Below, in pieces: positions 9,533 through 20,257 of a stretch of 64,000 nt of DNA. The position numbers and the translations under genes were made by a program. The stretch comes from Jeotgalibacillus aurantiacus (lineage in GTDB: Bacteria; Bacillota; Bacilli; Bacillales; Jeotgalibacillaceae). Under the pieces are notes generated by a model. That model saw only the letters and a program-made list of their open reading frames with translations. It ran no database searches and was not told where the DNA came from. The number at the start of each line of letters is the position of its first letter. Position 1 is the stretch's first letter. The stretch spans positions 682,001 to 746,000 of the forward strand of contig NZ_JACNMS010000001.1 of the NCBI RefSeq assembly GCF_020595125.1, written 5' to 3'.

Positions 9533-9844
9533 ATGCGAAAGAAGGTTCAGGCGTTTGAGGAGATCAAAAAGAAATATGTCCGAATGGCACTTGAGACAAA
9601 CAAGATTGTCACAACCGCCAAGACAGCAGGCGTCCATCGTAGTACATTGACTGCTTGGATTAATGAGTATGGAGATGAGATCCGAGAAGAGATGGAGATG
9701 GAGGCGGAATCAGGGGAGGTTCTTCCTCTTGAAAAATCTGGTGACTATTACAAGCAGCAGTACGAACGAGCCATGCGCCTGCTCGGTGAGAAAGAGTTGG
9801 AGATCGCGGTCTTAAAAGACCTCGTAAAAAAAAGACCTTTCTAA
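9533..9844 (+). CDS. IS3-family transposase OrfA (helix-turn-helix)
   Basis: A 103-residue protein with an N-terminal helix-turn-helix (about residues 20-45, around TTAKTAGVHRSTLTAWI) and a C-terminal leucine-zipper-like segment (about 65-98), as in IS3 OrfA proteins that bind the element's ends. The start ATG has AAAGGGGG 8 nt upstream. It ends just after an eight-A run where a -1 shift would join it to OrfB. OrfA alone usually acts as a regulator and the fusion is the active transposase. Confidence 0.85.
   Translation: MRKKVQAFEEIKKKYVRMALETNKIVTTAKTAGVHRSTLTAWINEYGDEIREEMEMEAESGEVLPLEKSGDYYKQQYERAMRLLGEKELEIAVLKDLVKKRPF
9826..9834 (+). other. Programmed -1 frameshift site (A8G)
   Basis: Eight A residues followed by G lie in the last codons of orfA. 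Slipping back one base places ribosomes in the orfB frame, which is open from here, giving ...KKKTFLISELHEIAN. This is the standard route to an OrfAB transposase in IS3 elements. Confidence 0.75.
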
Positions 9845-9852
9845 TATCAGAA

Positions 9853-10797
9853 TTGCACGAGATCGCAAACCAATGGATTGGTCAGGGATTCCAGGCCAAG
9901 AGAATCCTCTCTATACTCGGTCTTGGACGCTCGACCTACTACTATCAAGCGATGATGGGAGGGAACATCCAGATGAAGAAGAGAGGCCGCCCCTTTCCGG
10001 GAGTCTCATACACCATAGATGGCACGCCAGTCTCTGATGAAGAGATTAAAGAGTTTCTCTGTGAGTTCAGTGAAGACGATCTCATTGGAGGTCTGGGCTA
10101 TCGAAAGTGGTGTATCCTCTTGAGGACAGAGATGAAGTTAGTAATCAATGCCAAGAAAGTCTATCGACTCTGTAAGGAGCTCGGAGTATTAAAAACACGA
10201 GGTAAAATGAACCGTCCTAAGCGTCAACTCGCGAGAAACCGGAGCGTGACAGCCGTTAACCAACTTTGGCAGATGGACATCAAATATGTACCCTTAAAAG
10301 AAGCTGGGTTCTTTCTGATGACGTGCAACGTCATTGATGTCTACGACCGACAGATCGTCGGGTACTATTGTGGTAGGACCTGCAGGTCTGAAGACGTGAT
10401 ACGGACGGTGATGAAGGCCATCTTACGACGCAAGGTGCATCTGAAGCCAGGGAGTGGTGAGCAGAAATTGATCATCCGCACAGACAATGGACCACAGTTT
10501 ATTAGCCACAGTTTTGCGAAATACTGTGCGTTTCATGGTCTTTTCCATGAGCGCATACCGAACGCGTCTCCTAATCTTAACGCCTTTATCGAGTCATATC
10601 ACAGCCAGTTCCAGCGTGAGTGTATCGTTCGTCACGAGGTTGAGATGGAGACGTTCGACCATGCGATTTACTATATCAACGACTATGTGAAATTTTACAA
10701 CGAACGCAGGCCACACGGCAGCCTTGGCAATCTGTCACCGAAGAAATTCTTCGAAGCAGTAAAAAATGATTGTTCCAGCTTCTCGATCACTCTCTAG
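9853..10797 (+). CDS. IS3-family transposase OrfB (DDE catalytic domain)
   Basis: A protein of about 314 residues counted from the first in-frame TTG. The N-terminal part (HEIANQWIGQGFQAKRILSI) is the IS3 HTH_21-like region and the remainder an rve-type integrase core. The DDE triad is visible as WQMDIKYV (Asp), IIRTDNGPQF (Asp) and AFIESYHSQF (Glu), with YNERRPHGSLG near the end. It overlaps the frame reached by the -1 shift, so it is probably made mainly as an OrfAB fusion, and the TTG start may not be used. No internal stop or frameshift is seen. Confidence 0.88.
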   Translation: MHEIANQWIGQGFQAKRILSILGLGRSTYYYQAMMGGNIQMKKRGRPFPGVSYTIDGTPVSDEEIKEFLCEFSEDDLIGGLGYRKWCILLRTEMKLVINAKKVYRLCKELGVLKTRGKMNRPKRQLARNRSVTAVNQLWQMDIKYVPLKEAGFFLMTCNVIDVYDRQIVGYYCGRTCRSEDVIRTVMKAILRRKVHLKPGSGEQKLIIRTDNGPQFISHSFAKYCAFHGLFHERIPNASPNLNAFIESYHSQFQRECIVRHEVEMETFDHAIYYINDYVKFYNERRPHGSLGNLSPKKFFEAVKNDCSSFSITL

Positions 10798-11004
10798 AAG
10801 GTGATTGTATCTGATCAAGCAATGATAATGGCTGATCACTGTGAGGTCAGCCTTAAAAGCCTTCTCTGATAACCTATGCATGAAGACAAAGCAGCCAGAG
10901 TTTTAGTATCAAGTTTTATCATCAATTTGGAATGTGCTAAAATCTTTTCAACAACACAACAGACCGTGTCCTAAATTAGGGGGCCGAATCCGAATCAGTG
11001 CTAT

Positions 11005-11148
11005 AACAGTACATATATTTGCTGAAACAAGACAAATAACCGCGTCTGTAGAGGCAACGTTACATTTAATTTGTGGAACAGTACATATATTTTTTGAAAC
11101 GATACAAAAATCTTTTTAAACAACACATAAATGCCCACGAACGATACA
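11005..11148 (-). repeat. 21-bp periodic array D, main part (core AACGATACA)
   Basis: Seven cores of AACnnnACA type start at 11005, 11026, 11056, 11077, 11098, 11119 and 11140. On the minus strand the steps are 21, 21, 21, 21, 30 and 21, then the insertion sequence, then 21 between the two distal cores at 9433 and 9412. The five-core end lies about 40 nt beyond the gltD terminator. This array and the right part of the insertion sequence fill the gap 10798-11232. Confidence 0.83.
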
Positions 11149-11187
11149 AATCCATTCACATCCAACCCTCAGCCGCCTGCATACATT

Positions 11188-11220
11188 TAAAAAAACCGGA
11201 ACTGCACCAAGCAGTCCCGG
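11188..11220 (-). terminator. Terminator of gltBD
   Basis: A 10-bp stem (11196-11205 with 11211-11220, one wobble pair) is followed on the minus strand by seven T residues, 12 nt past the gltD stop. Confidence 0.85.
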
Positions 11221-11232
11221 CTTTCATTCATC

Positions 11233-12717
<1,485 letters not shown>

Positions 12718-12737
12718 CAAATCCCTCCTTTAGACGT

Positions 12738-15700
12738 TTATTGAGTAACAAGCGGACGTTTGCTCTCTTCAAATGCTGCCATTTCAGCTTCTTCTTTAGA
12801 GGCACCGCTTTGAATCAGTTCGTTAATACGCGTATTGATCTTGAGATAGGCTTTCGGAATAACGCGGACGAAGTTTTCAGAGTAAGTTTCCCAGTAAGTC
12901 AGAATTCGTTTTCCGTGACCGCTGTCTGTATAATCCACATGTTTTTGGATCATGTTGAATACGTCCTTCATTTCCGCTTCATCTGTCAGTTTTTCTACGA
13001 GAACCAGCTCTTCATTGCAGCGCTCTCTGAATGTGCCACTCTCGTCAAAGACGTAAGCAACTCCACCCGACATACCGGCTGCAAAGTTCCGGCCAGTCTC
13101 GCCAAGCACGACAACCGTACCGCCAGTCATATATTCGCAGGCATGATCGCCTACTCCTTCTACTACGACATCTACACCACTGTTACGAACACAGAAGCGT
13201 TCACCCGCAACACCGTGAATATAGGCTTCACCATCTGACGCGCCATAAAAGGCAACGTTTCCGATGATGATATTCTTTTCAGGCGGGAAGGTGACAACTG
13301 GATCCGGGTGCACAATAATCTTACCGCCGGATAGTCCTTTTCCGACGAAATCGTTGGCATCCCCGACGAGTCGGAGTGTCATTCCCTTCGGAATAAATGC
13401 GCCAAAGCTCTGACCGGCAGATCCTTTGAACGTCAGGTTTACGGTATCTTCAGGCAGCCCCTCTGCACCGTAACGGCGCGTGATTTCACTGCCAAGCATC
13501 GAACCGGTTACGCGGTTAATGTTACGGATGGCCGTAGTGAAGGATACCTTTTCCCCTTTTTCAATCGCTTTACGTGCAACAGGAATAAGCTCCTGATAAT
13601 CAAGTGTTTTTTCAAGTCCGTGATCCTGATCCTGCTGGTGATAGCGGCCTACTTTTTCCGGAAGGTCCGGTGAATAAAGCAGTGCTGAGAAGTCAATATC
13701 AGCCGCTTTCCAGTGATCAATATCAGGGTTGCGCTCAAGGAAATCAGTACGGCCAATCATTTCATTGATCGTTCTGAAGCCAAGCTCAGCCATGATTTCA
13801 CGTGTTTCCATGGCGATAAAGCGCATGAAGTTCGCTACGTGTTCAGCATCTCCCGTGAATTTCTTACGGAGCTCAGGGTTTTGTGTCGCAACCCCAACCG
13901 GACACGTATCCAGATGACACACGCGCATCATAATACAGCCAAGAACAACAAGTGGTGCAGTTGAGAAGCCGTATTCTTCAGCACCAAGCAGCGCTGCCAT
14001 CACAACATCGCGGCCCGTCATCATTTTGCCATCTGTCTCAACGACGATACGGTCGCGTAATCCGTTTAACAATAGTGTCTGGTGAGTTTCTGCAAGTCCG
14101 ATTTCCCACGGAAGGCCCGCGTGCTTCAGACTCGTACGTGGAGCTGCACCTGTACCGCCATCGTAACCACTGATGAGGATCAGGTCTGCGCGCCCTTTCG
14201 CAACACCTGCAGCGATCGTTCCGACCCCTACTGCTGAAACGAGCTTTACGCTGATTCTTGCACTTGGATTGGCGTTTTTCAGATTGTGGATCAGTTCAGC
14301 CAGATCCTCAATAGAATAAATATCATGGTGAGGCGGTGGTGAAATCAGTTCTACACCTGTTGTAGATCCACGCACTTCCGCAATCCATGGATATACCTTC
14401 TTACCAGGAAGGTGTCCACCTTCACCCGGCTTCGCTCCCTGTGCAACCTTAATTTGAATTTCATCTGCATTCACCAGGTAGTGACTCGTTACGCCAAAAC
14501 GGCCGGATGCCACCTGCTTGATGGAACTGCGGCGGGAATCCCCATTTGAGTCAGGCGTAAAACGGTCCGGTGATTCTCCACCTTCACCTGAGTTGCTTCG
14601 TCCGCCAATACGGTTCATCGCAATCGCAAGCGCTTCGTGCGCCTCCTGAGAGATGGCACCATAAGACATGGCACCCGTTTTAAAACGGCGGCAGATCGAT
14701 TCAATAGATTCTACTTCATCTAGAGGAATCGAGTGACCCTTCTTAAAGCGCAGCAATCCTTTTAATGACTGCAGGTTCGCTTTTTCGTCTGTTAAAAGCT
14801 TTGAGTATTTCTTAAAAACATCATAGTCATTTGAACGGCATGCGTGCTGAAGCGTGTGAATCGTGCTCGGGTTATACGTATGGTCCTCCCCTTTAGCACG
14901 GTACTGATATTCATCACCCGTCTCAAGCGCACGGCTGCCCCCGCGATTCTCGCGATAAGCCTGCTCATGACGCATTAACACTTCTTTTTCAATCGTATCC
15001 ATCTTGATTCCGCCAATACGGGATGGTGTACGTGTAAAGTATTTATCCACAACTTCAGGGTGGATGCCGAACGCCTCAAAAATCTGGGCTCCGCGGTAAC
15101 TCTGAATCGTGGAAATACCAATCTTCGAAAGTACCTTAATGACACCGTCTGTTGCAGCGTTGATGTAGCATTCCACTGCTTCATCAAATGTCTTATCTGT
15201 TATCTCATCACGTGCAATCAGATCCCGAATCGTTTCAAACGCAAGGTAAGGGTTGATTGCTTCTGCACCGTATCCTAATAACGCAGCAAAATGGTGCACT
15301 TCACGTGGTTCTCCTGATTCGATCAGGATGCTGACCTTCGTACGCGTTCCCTGACGGATCAAGTGGTGATGCAGTCCCGAAACCGCAAGCAGGGCAGGAA
15401 TCGCCGCCTGCGTGCCGGATACGCCGCGGTCTGAGAGAATGATCAGAACTTTCCCTTCAGCTACAGCCTGATCTGCTTTTTCAAAAATCGCCTCAAGAGC
15501 AGGCTCCAGACTGCCTTCCTTCGCATCAAACAGCGTAGAAAGCGTGACTGGTGCAAAACCTTGAACATTTTGCTGACGCAGTGTTTCAAGCTGTGTATTA
15601 TTTAAAATCGGCTTTTCAATCCGGATCTTACGGCAGCTTTCAGGACCTGGATCCACCAGGTTGCCTTCTGCTCCAATCGTTGTCTCCACCATCGTGATCA

Positions 15701-17315
15701 ATTCCTCACGGATAGCATCGAGGGCAGGGTTTGTGACCTGTGCAAACAGCTGCTTGAAATAGTTATATAAAAGCTGCGGCTTTTTAGATAAAACCGCAAT
15801 GGGTGAATCATATCCCATTGAACCGACCGGATCTTTTCCTTCTGACACGAGCGGCTTAATGATTTTATTTAATTCTTCGCGCGTATAACCAAACGCCAGC
15901 TGCTGATCCACGAGCTCTTCTCCTGAAATCGCAGGTGCATGCTCGGTTGGTACAGGAAGGTCCTCCAGGTTTTGCAGATTGGTCAGCCACTCTTTATATG
16001 GCTGCTCGGCGGCAATCTGAAGCTTCACTTCCTCGTCCGGAATAATCGTTCCCTTTTCAAGGTCGACAAGCAGAATTTTTCCTGGTGCCAGACGCTCCTT
16101 GTATTCGATATCATCCGCAAAAATATCAAGTGCGCCAACCTCTGATCCAAGCACAATCATGCCACTCTTCGTGACATAGTAACGCGCAGGACGCAGTCCA
16201 TTTCTATCAAGACACGCACCGATCTGCGTACCATTTGTGAACACTAATGCCGCAGGGCCATCCCATGGTTCCATTAAGGTACTGTGGTACTGATAAAAAT
16301 CACGCTTTTCCTCCCGGATCGTCTTATCATTAGACCACGGCTCCGGTACCATCATCATCGCAGTATGAGCCAGTGAGCGCCCTGATAAATGAAGGAATTC
16401 AAAGGCATTATCAAACATCGAAGAATCACTGCCATCATCATCAATAACCGGCAGAATCTTCTCAATATCTTTCTCATCAAAATATTCAGACTTACACAGC
16501 TTCTCGCGTGCCCTCATCCAGTTCACGTTTCCGCGGAGTGTATTAAATTCTCCGTTATGAATGGTGTAACGGTTCGGGTGGGATCGCTTCCAGCTTGGGA
16601 AGGTATTGGTACTAAAGCGAGAGTGTACAAGTGCTAATGCGGATTTGAAATCGGGATGATTTAAGTCAATGTAGAAGGAATCCAGCTGTTCGGGGACAAG
16701 CATACCTTTGTAGACGATCGTTTGTGTTGATAAGCTGCACACGTAGATGTCTTCAAAGCCTTCCATGATCGTAAGCTCACGTTCGATTCTTCGTCTGATA
16801 ACAAACAGCTTACGCTCAAAATCCATCCTGTCCTTCAGCGACTCGTCACCTTTAATAAATACCTGTCTGATCGCCGGTTTTGTTTTCGTTGCCACTTTAC
16901 CGACAAAAGAGTCATTCAGCGGTACCGGTCTCCAGCCAAGAAACTCCTGACCTTCTTCGGCAATAATCTGCTCAATCAATTCTTTACTTTTCATACGCGT
17001 TTCATGTTCTTTAGGTAAAAAAACCATCCCGACGCCGTATTCGCCTTCATTCGGGAGGAATATGTTCTCTTTTTCACATTGTTTTTGAAAAAAGCGATGC
17101 GGGATTTGAGTCAGGATTCCGGCTCCGTCACCGGTACTTGTATCAGCTGACTGTCCTCCACGGTGCTCGAGGTTACAGAGGATATTAATGGCATTCTGGA
17201 CAATATTGTGTGTTTTTTCCCCGTTGATATTGGCGATCATGCCAATACCACAAGCTTCATGTTCCTGCTCAGGGTTATATAAACCCTGCGGAACAGGATA
17301 ACCAGTCTTCTTCAT
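12738..17315 (-). CDS. gltB: Glutamate synthase large subunit
   Basis: A 1525-residue subunit carrying the glutaminase, FMN synthase and GXGXG domains. The propeptide ends before Cys22 (EHEACGIGM), which becomes the N-terminal nucleophile of the glutamine amidotransferase domain. The 3Fe-4S motif [19 protein letters not shown] is present in the FMN domain (about 1130-1150), followed by the C-terminal glycine-rich beta-helix. ATG 17315 is chosen because GAGGGG lies 8 nt upstream and the family starts close to it; an upstream ATG at 17390 lacks a binding site. The length equals the Bacillus enzyme. The first gene of gltBD; a cre site and promoter lie upstream, and no gltC-like regulator adjoins. 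Confidence 0.95.
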   Translation of the reverse strand: MKKTGYPVPQGLYNPEQEHEACGIGMIANINGEKTHNIVQNAINILCNLEHRGGQSADTSTGDGAGILTQIPHRFFQKQCEKENIFLPNEGEYGVGMVFLPKEHETRMKSKELIEQIIAEEGQEFLGWRPVPLNDSFVGKVATKTKPAIRQVFIKGDESLKDRMDFERKLFVIRRRIERELTIMEGFEDIYVCSLSTQTIVYKGMLVPEQLDSFYIDLNHPDFKSALALVHSRFSTNTFPSWKRSHPNRYTIHNGEFNTLRGNVNWMRAREKLCKSEYFDEKDIEKILPVIDDDGSDSSMFDNAFEFLHLSGRSLAHTAMMMVPEPWSNDKTIREEKRDFYQYHSTLMEPWDGPAALVFTNGTQIGACLDRNGLRPARYYVTKSGMIVLGSEVGALDIFADDIEYKERLAPGKILLVDLEKGTIIPDEEVKLQIAAEQPYKEWLTNLQNLEDLPVPTEHAPAISGEELVDQQLAFGYTREELNKIIKPLVSEGKDPVGSMGYDSPIAVLSKKPQLLYNYFKQLFAQVTNPALDAIREELITMVETTIGAEGNLVDPGPESCRKIRIEKPILNNTQLETLRQQNVQGFAPVTLSTLFDAKEGSLEPALEAIFEKADQAVAEGKVLIILSDRGVSGTQAAIPALLAVSGLHHHLIRQGTRTKVSILIESGEPREVHHFAALLGYGAEAINPYLAFETIRDLIARDEITDKTFDEAVECYINAATDGVIKVLSKIGISTIQSYRGAQIFEAFGIHPEVVDKYFTRTPSRIGGIKMDTIEKEVLMRHEQAYRENRGGSRALETGDEYQYRAKGEDHTYNPSTIHTLQHACRSNDYDVFKKYSKLLTDEKANLQSLKGLLRFKKGHSIPLDEVESIESICRRFKTGAMSYGAISQEAHEALAIAMNRIGGRSNSGEGGESPDRFTPDSNGDSRRSSIKQVASGRFGVTSHYLVNADEIQIKVAQGAKPGEGGHLPGKKVYPWIAEVRGSTTGVELISPPPHHDIYSIEDLAELIHNLKNANPSARISVKLVSAVGVGTIAAGVAKGRADLILISGYDGGTGAAPRTSLKHAGLPWEIGLAETHQTLLLNGLRDRIVVETDGKMMTGRDVVMAALLGAEEYGFSTAPLVVLGCIMMRVCHLDTCPVGVATQNPELRKKFTGDAEHVANFMRFIAMETREIMAELGFRTINEMIGRTDFLERNPDIDHWKAADIDFSALLYSPDLPEKVGRYHQQDQDHGLEKTLDYQELIPVARKAIEKGEKVSFTTAIRNINRVTGSMLGSEITRRYGAEGLPEDTVNLTFKGSAGQSFGAFIPKGMTLRLVGDANDFVGKGLSGGKIIVHPDPVVTFPPEKNIIIGNVAFYGASDGEAYIHGVAGERFCVRNSGVDVVVEGVGDHACEYMTGGTVVVLGETGRNFAAGMSGGVAYVFDESGTFRERCNEELVLVEKLTDEAEMKDVFNMIQKHVDYTDSGHGKRILTYWETYSENFVRVIPKAYLKINTRINELIQSGASKEEAEMAAFEESKRPLVTQ

Positions 17316-17407
17316 CAAAACGTCCCCTCTCTTTTTTAAAATGTGAAAGTCGTTCTTCAACATCGTGAAGAGGGTCATACGCCCGTACATACTTTCATTT
17401 TCGAACT

Positions 17408-17436
17408 AGTATATCATGAAAATTGCATTCACATAA
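17408..17436 (-). promoter_or_regulatory. Candidate sigma-A promoter of gltBD
   Basis: TATACT (17408-17413, minus strand) has a poor -35 TTATGT (17431-17436) at 17-bp spacing, which fits an activator-dependent promoter. The leader to ATG 17315 would be about 85 nt. Confidence 0.5.
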
Positions 17437-17480
17437 AATTCTGATAACAAATTTTCTTGCATTTTTATTTATTTTTATGA

Positions 17481-17495
17481 ATGAAAACGCTATCA
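17481..17495. promoter_or_regulatory. cre site (CcpA operator) upstream of gltBD
   Basis: ATGAAAACGCTATCA fits the cre consensus WTGNAANCGNWWNCA at every defined position. It lies about 80-95 bp upstream of the predicted gltB transcription start, a position more often linked to activation than to roadblock repression. Carbon-dependent induction of gltAB is known in Bacillus subtilis. The surrounding gap (17316-17677) is AT-rich, with no gene. Confidence 0.6.
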
Positions 17496-17614
17496 TTTAA
17501 GGCTTTTTATCTCCCATGACGGCGTTACATTCATTGATTTTATAAGGTTTTTATTAAATAGGATAAGAAATTCAGAAAAAAGTAGAATTTTTTATAAAAA
17601 ATCATTTTCCAGAA

Positions 17615-17667
17615 CAAAAAACAGCTCCCCTCCACAAAGACTTCTACCTTAATGTGGAAAGGAACTG
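17615..17667 (-). terminator. Terminator of the VTC/DUF4956 pair
   Basis: A 15-bp stem with two wobble pairs (17622-17636 with 17653-17667) is followed by TTTTTTG on the minus strand, 10 nt beyond the DUF4956 gene. Confidence 0.85.
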
Positions 17668-17677
17668 GTTGATCCTG

Positions 17678-18361
17678 TTATTCTGCAGCCTGCAGATAGG
17701 ACAGTGAAACTTTCAAATTGGCATTTTTTTCTCTCAGCTGATCAAGCAATTCCTGATCCTTCGTTTCCTCTTTACTGCGAATGGAAAAAGTATACTGAAT
17801 CATCGTTCCAAGATTCGTTGTCTCAATCTGCCTCAGCTCATAACGGTGCGTATATTTTGCAAGAATGTCATTGAACATCTCTTCATGATTCAGGTTTTCA
17901 GGAACGGTTACTTTGAGAATCTGAGTATCCTTCCCTTTACCGTAATCAAATTTATATAAAAGATAGAAAATAATACTCGCAAATACCGTCAGCATAAGGG
18001 CTAGTCCGATCTGGTATAGGCCGCACGTCATCCCGACGCAGAGCCCAAAAAAGATGTACGCAATATCCTTCGCGTTTGTCACAGCACTTCTGAAACGAAT
18101 CAAAGAAAATACCGCAAACAGTCCAAACGCAACACCTGCATTCCCACTTACCACATTCATCACAACAGAAACGACCACACTCATCATGATGATCGTATGC
18201 ACAAACGCCTGTGAATAACGCTCTCCCGTGAACGTAATCTGATATACCTGCGTTATGACAAAGCTTAACGCTGCAGCTGATGCCATTGCACCAAATGTCA
18301 TCCAGAAGGAAGCATTGTCTGCCGGTCCAAATGTAAATAGCTGATTAATCTGATCCATCAT
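17678..18361 (-). CDS. DUF4956 membrane protein
   Basis: A 227-residue protein with about four transmembrane segments in its first half (residues 20-150) and a cytoplasmic C-terminal domain of alpha/beta look (about 155-227). It matches the DUF4956 family, which is repeatedly found next to VTC-domain proteins. Start ATG 18361 has GGAGGGG 7 nt upstream and overlaps the VTC stop codon (ATGA), so translation is coupled. Function is unknown; a role as membrane partner of the polyphosphate-polymerase-like neighbour is an inference from the coupling. Confidence 0.82.
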   Translation of the reverse strand: MMDQINQLFTFGPADNASFWMTFGAMASAAALSFVITQVYQITFTGERYSQAFVHTIIMMSVVVSVVMNVVSGNAGVAFGLFAVFSLIRFRSAVTNAKDIAYIFFGLCVGMTCGLYQIGLALMLTVFASIIFYLLYKFDYGKGKDTQILKVTVPENLNHEEMFNDILAKYTHRYELRQIETTNLGTMIQYTFSIRSKEETKDQELLDQLREKNANLKVSLSYLQAAE

Positions 18362-19125
18362 GATGAAACCCCTCCAATTTGTGTCGTTTCTCTCGTCCAA
18401 TACCCCGGAATCCGGTCTCCTTTTAACAGCTCAAGGCTCGTACAGAATTTTGAAGCGCTGCGCTGTTCACACTCAAGCTCCTGTAATAGTCTCGTCAGCC
18501 AAAGAGGCACACTGTGCGTGACCTTCACTTCGAGCACGACGAGGTCAGAATCGATAAAGTGAGCACCGTGAGGACCATGTTCAATTCGCAAATCATCATT
18601 CCTGCAGCGCAGATTCAAATCAAATGTCACCCGGAGGTCCGCATCCCACGTACAGTGAAAAGCATGCCGGTCGTAACTTACAACCATTTCCGGACGCAGC
18701 CTGTAAAGCTTCTTAAAATGGTCAATCTCCTTAAAAACCTGCCAGTTCGACGTTTGAACGTCGCTTAATGATTGGAGACTTCTTCTCTCCAGATACCGGT
18801 AAGCATCTTTTAGCGGCAGTACCATCCTCCGTTTATTCACCACATTATTGTGCTTTTGCTTCACTTCAAAAAACGATGTTCCATCAATATCCGTATCATC
18901 GTAAATACGCAGACGCAGCTTCTGTCTGAAACGGAGTTTATTTTTTGTCTCAAAATATATCCGCTGCTCAGGCGTATCAAAATAAAGACTTGTCACAGTA
19001 TAACGCCCATCAATCCCATTTTTGTCTGCCCTCATATATGGCGACATTTTTTCCACTAAAGATAAGTACTGCTGCTTTGTAATTAAGTATTTTTGCTCAC
19101 GCCTGCTGAAGATCTCAATGGACAT
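18358..19125 (-). CDS. VTC-domain protein (polyphosphate polymerase-like)
   Basis: A 255-residue VTC domain, the tunnel-type triphosphate fold that in yeast Vtc4 makes polyphosphate from ATP. Conserved basic and acidic strand residues are visible: RREQKYLI near the start, VTSLYFDT, RQKLRLRIYD, FFEVKQKHNNVVNKRR and LVVLEVKV. Start ATG 19125 (MSIEIFSRR) is preferred over the upstream ATG 19197 because GGAGG precedes it and the family begins there. It forms a coupled two-gene operon with DUF4956. Whether it makes polyphosphate here is untested; other VTC/CYTH-fold proteins act as hydrolases. Confidence 0.85.
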   Translation of the reverse strand: MSIEIFSRREQKYLITKQQYLSLVEKMSPYMRADKNGIDGRYTVTSLYFDTPEQRIYFETKNKLRFRQKLRLRIYDDTDIDGTSFFEVKQKHNNVVNKRRMVLPLKDAYRYLERRSLQSLSDVQTSNWQVFKEIDHFKKLYRLRPEMVVSYDRHAFHCTWDADLRVTFDLNLRCRNDDLRIEHGPHGAHFIDSDLVVLEVKVTHSVPLWLTRLLQELECEQRSASKFCTSLELLKGDRIPGYWTRETTQIGGVSS

Positions 19126-19328
19126 ACTCTTCTCCTCCTTCTCTCCGGAACCCCATCCGAAATCGATCTGATCGCTTTTAGCGATTAAACACATCATAAT
19201 TGACTAATCTGAAAGCTTCCTGAGAGAATTATTAGAAAAGGATGAGAATTCCTTTATCGAATCAAAGCACTTAAAAAGCGATCTGCGCTGAAACATGGTA
19301 CGATAAAAAGAAAACGGAGGGACTACAT

Positions 19329-19796
19329 ATGAATACGGTATATGATTTCGCAGTACGAAAAACAAATGGAGACCTGATTTCCCTGGACGCCTACGCGGGA
19401 AAACCTCTGCTGATTGTCAACACAGCAAGCAAATGCGGATATACACCGCAATTTAAAGGACTTCAGGAGTTGCACCAAAAATATTCCGCTGAAGGACTAA
19501 CTGTGCTCGGTTTCCCATGCAGCCAGTTTGCCAATCAGGAATTCGAGGATATTCAGGAAACAACTGAATTCTGTGAAGTAAACTATGGGGTAACCTTCCC
19601 GCTCATGGCAAAAGTGGACGTGAATGGGGAACATGCCGAACCACTGTTCAACTTCCTGAAGGATGAAAAAGGCGGGGAAATCAAATGGAATTTCACAAAA
19701 TTCCTGATCAACCGCGACGGACACGTTGAAGCGCGATATGAACCTGCGGTTGAGCCGGCGGAGATCGGCGGAGATATTGAGAAAGTACTTGGGTAA
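19329..19796 (+). CDS. bsaA: Glutathione peroxidase-family thiol peroxidase
   Basis: A 155-residue thioredoxin-fold peroxidase. The peroxidatic cysteine is Cys36 (NTASKCGYTPQ), and Cys64 (GFPCSQF) and Cys82 (TEFCEVNYG) occupy the sites seen in non-seleno enzymes of Bacillus and yeast that use thioredoxin rather than glutathione. The catalytic Gln and Trp regions (QFANQEF, IKWNFTKFLI) are present. ATG 19329 has GGAGGG 7 nt upstream. A single-gene unit with its own terminator; it likely detoxifies organic and lipid peroxides in the cytoplasm. Confidence 0.93.
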   Translation: MNTVYDFAVRKTNGDLISLDAYAGKPLLIVNTASKCGYTPQFKGLQELHQKYSAEGLTVLGFPCSQFANQEFEDIQETTEFCEVNYGVTFPLMAKVDVNGEHAEPLFNFLKDEKGGEIKWNFTKFLINRDGHVEARYEPAVEPAEIGGDIEKVLG

Positions 19797-19800
19797 ATGA

Positions 19801-19834
19801 AAACAGCTGAGAGCGTGCTCTCAGCTGTTTTTGT
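19801..19834 (+). terminator. Terminator of the glutathione peroxidase gene
   Basis: A perfect 14-bp stem (19801-19814 with 19817-19830) is followed by TTTTTG. Confidence 0.9.
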
Positions 19835-19880
19835 TTTGGGTAGAGATTGGGTTTTTGTATTGAATTAACGTTTACAAGTC

Positions 19881-20257
19881 AGTCCGCGGACCATACATGC
19901 GGGGGATGCGGAGGTAGCTGGCTACTAAGTTCCCGCGCGAGTTATAGTCCAAATGTCACTGAACTCACGAACTTTCGTACAAGCTCACGAACTCCGATCC
20001 TAAACTCACAAACTCTCCTCGCAAACTCACGAATTCCATCTCTAACCTGACAAACTCCATGCCTAACCTCACATCCAGTCCGCGGACCATACATGCGAGG
20101 TAGCCGGCTACTAAGTTCCCGCGCGAGATAGTCCATATGTCACTGAACTTACGAACTTTCGTGCAAGCTCACGAACTCTTCTCCTAAACTCACAAATTCA
20201 CCTCCCAACCTCACGAATTCCACCTTTAACCTCACAAACTCCACGCCTAACCTCACA
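19881..20257 (+). repeat. Array E: tandem duplication of a 21-bp periodic array with a GC-rich palindromic head
   Basis: Two diverged direct copies lie at 19881-20076 and 20077-20257. Each opens with palindromes (GTCCGCGGAC, then GTAGCnGGCTAC) and continues with six cores of CTCACGAACT type. Copy 1 cores start at 19964, 19984, 20005, 20026, 20047 and 20068; copy 2 cores at 20148, 20168, 20189, 20210, 20231 and 20252. Steps are 20 then 21 four times in both copies. There is no clear 30-bp step. The array runs up to the stop codon of the convergent GDPD gene. With the terminator before it, it accounts for the gap 19797-20257. Confidence 0.85.

Larger units (their letters stand above)
9444..10992 (+). 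mobile_element. IS3-family insertion sequence
   Basis: The element holds orfA and orfB with a frameshift window and imperfect terminal inverted repeats. The left end contains GCCCCCTTAATACCTTGGAC (from 9453) and the right end, read inward, GGCCCCCTAATTTAGGACAC (from 10985), with weaker matches extending outward. The exact ends are uncertain by about 10 bp on each side. No convincing target duplication is seen; a CTA at 9450-9452 and 11001-11003 is possible. It sits inside repeat array D, between katE and gltD. Both reading frames look intact, so it may be active. Confidence 0.75.

Noticed and set aside
9266..10838. TGATCAGC (9266) and GCTGATCA (10831) as ends of the insertion sequence
   Set aside because: Only eight bases match, and the element would then contain two array D cores; the CCCCC-type inverted repeats further in fit better.
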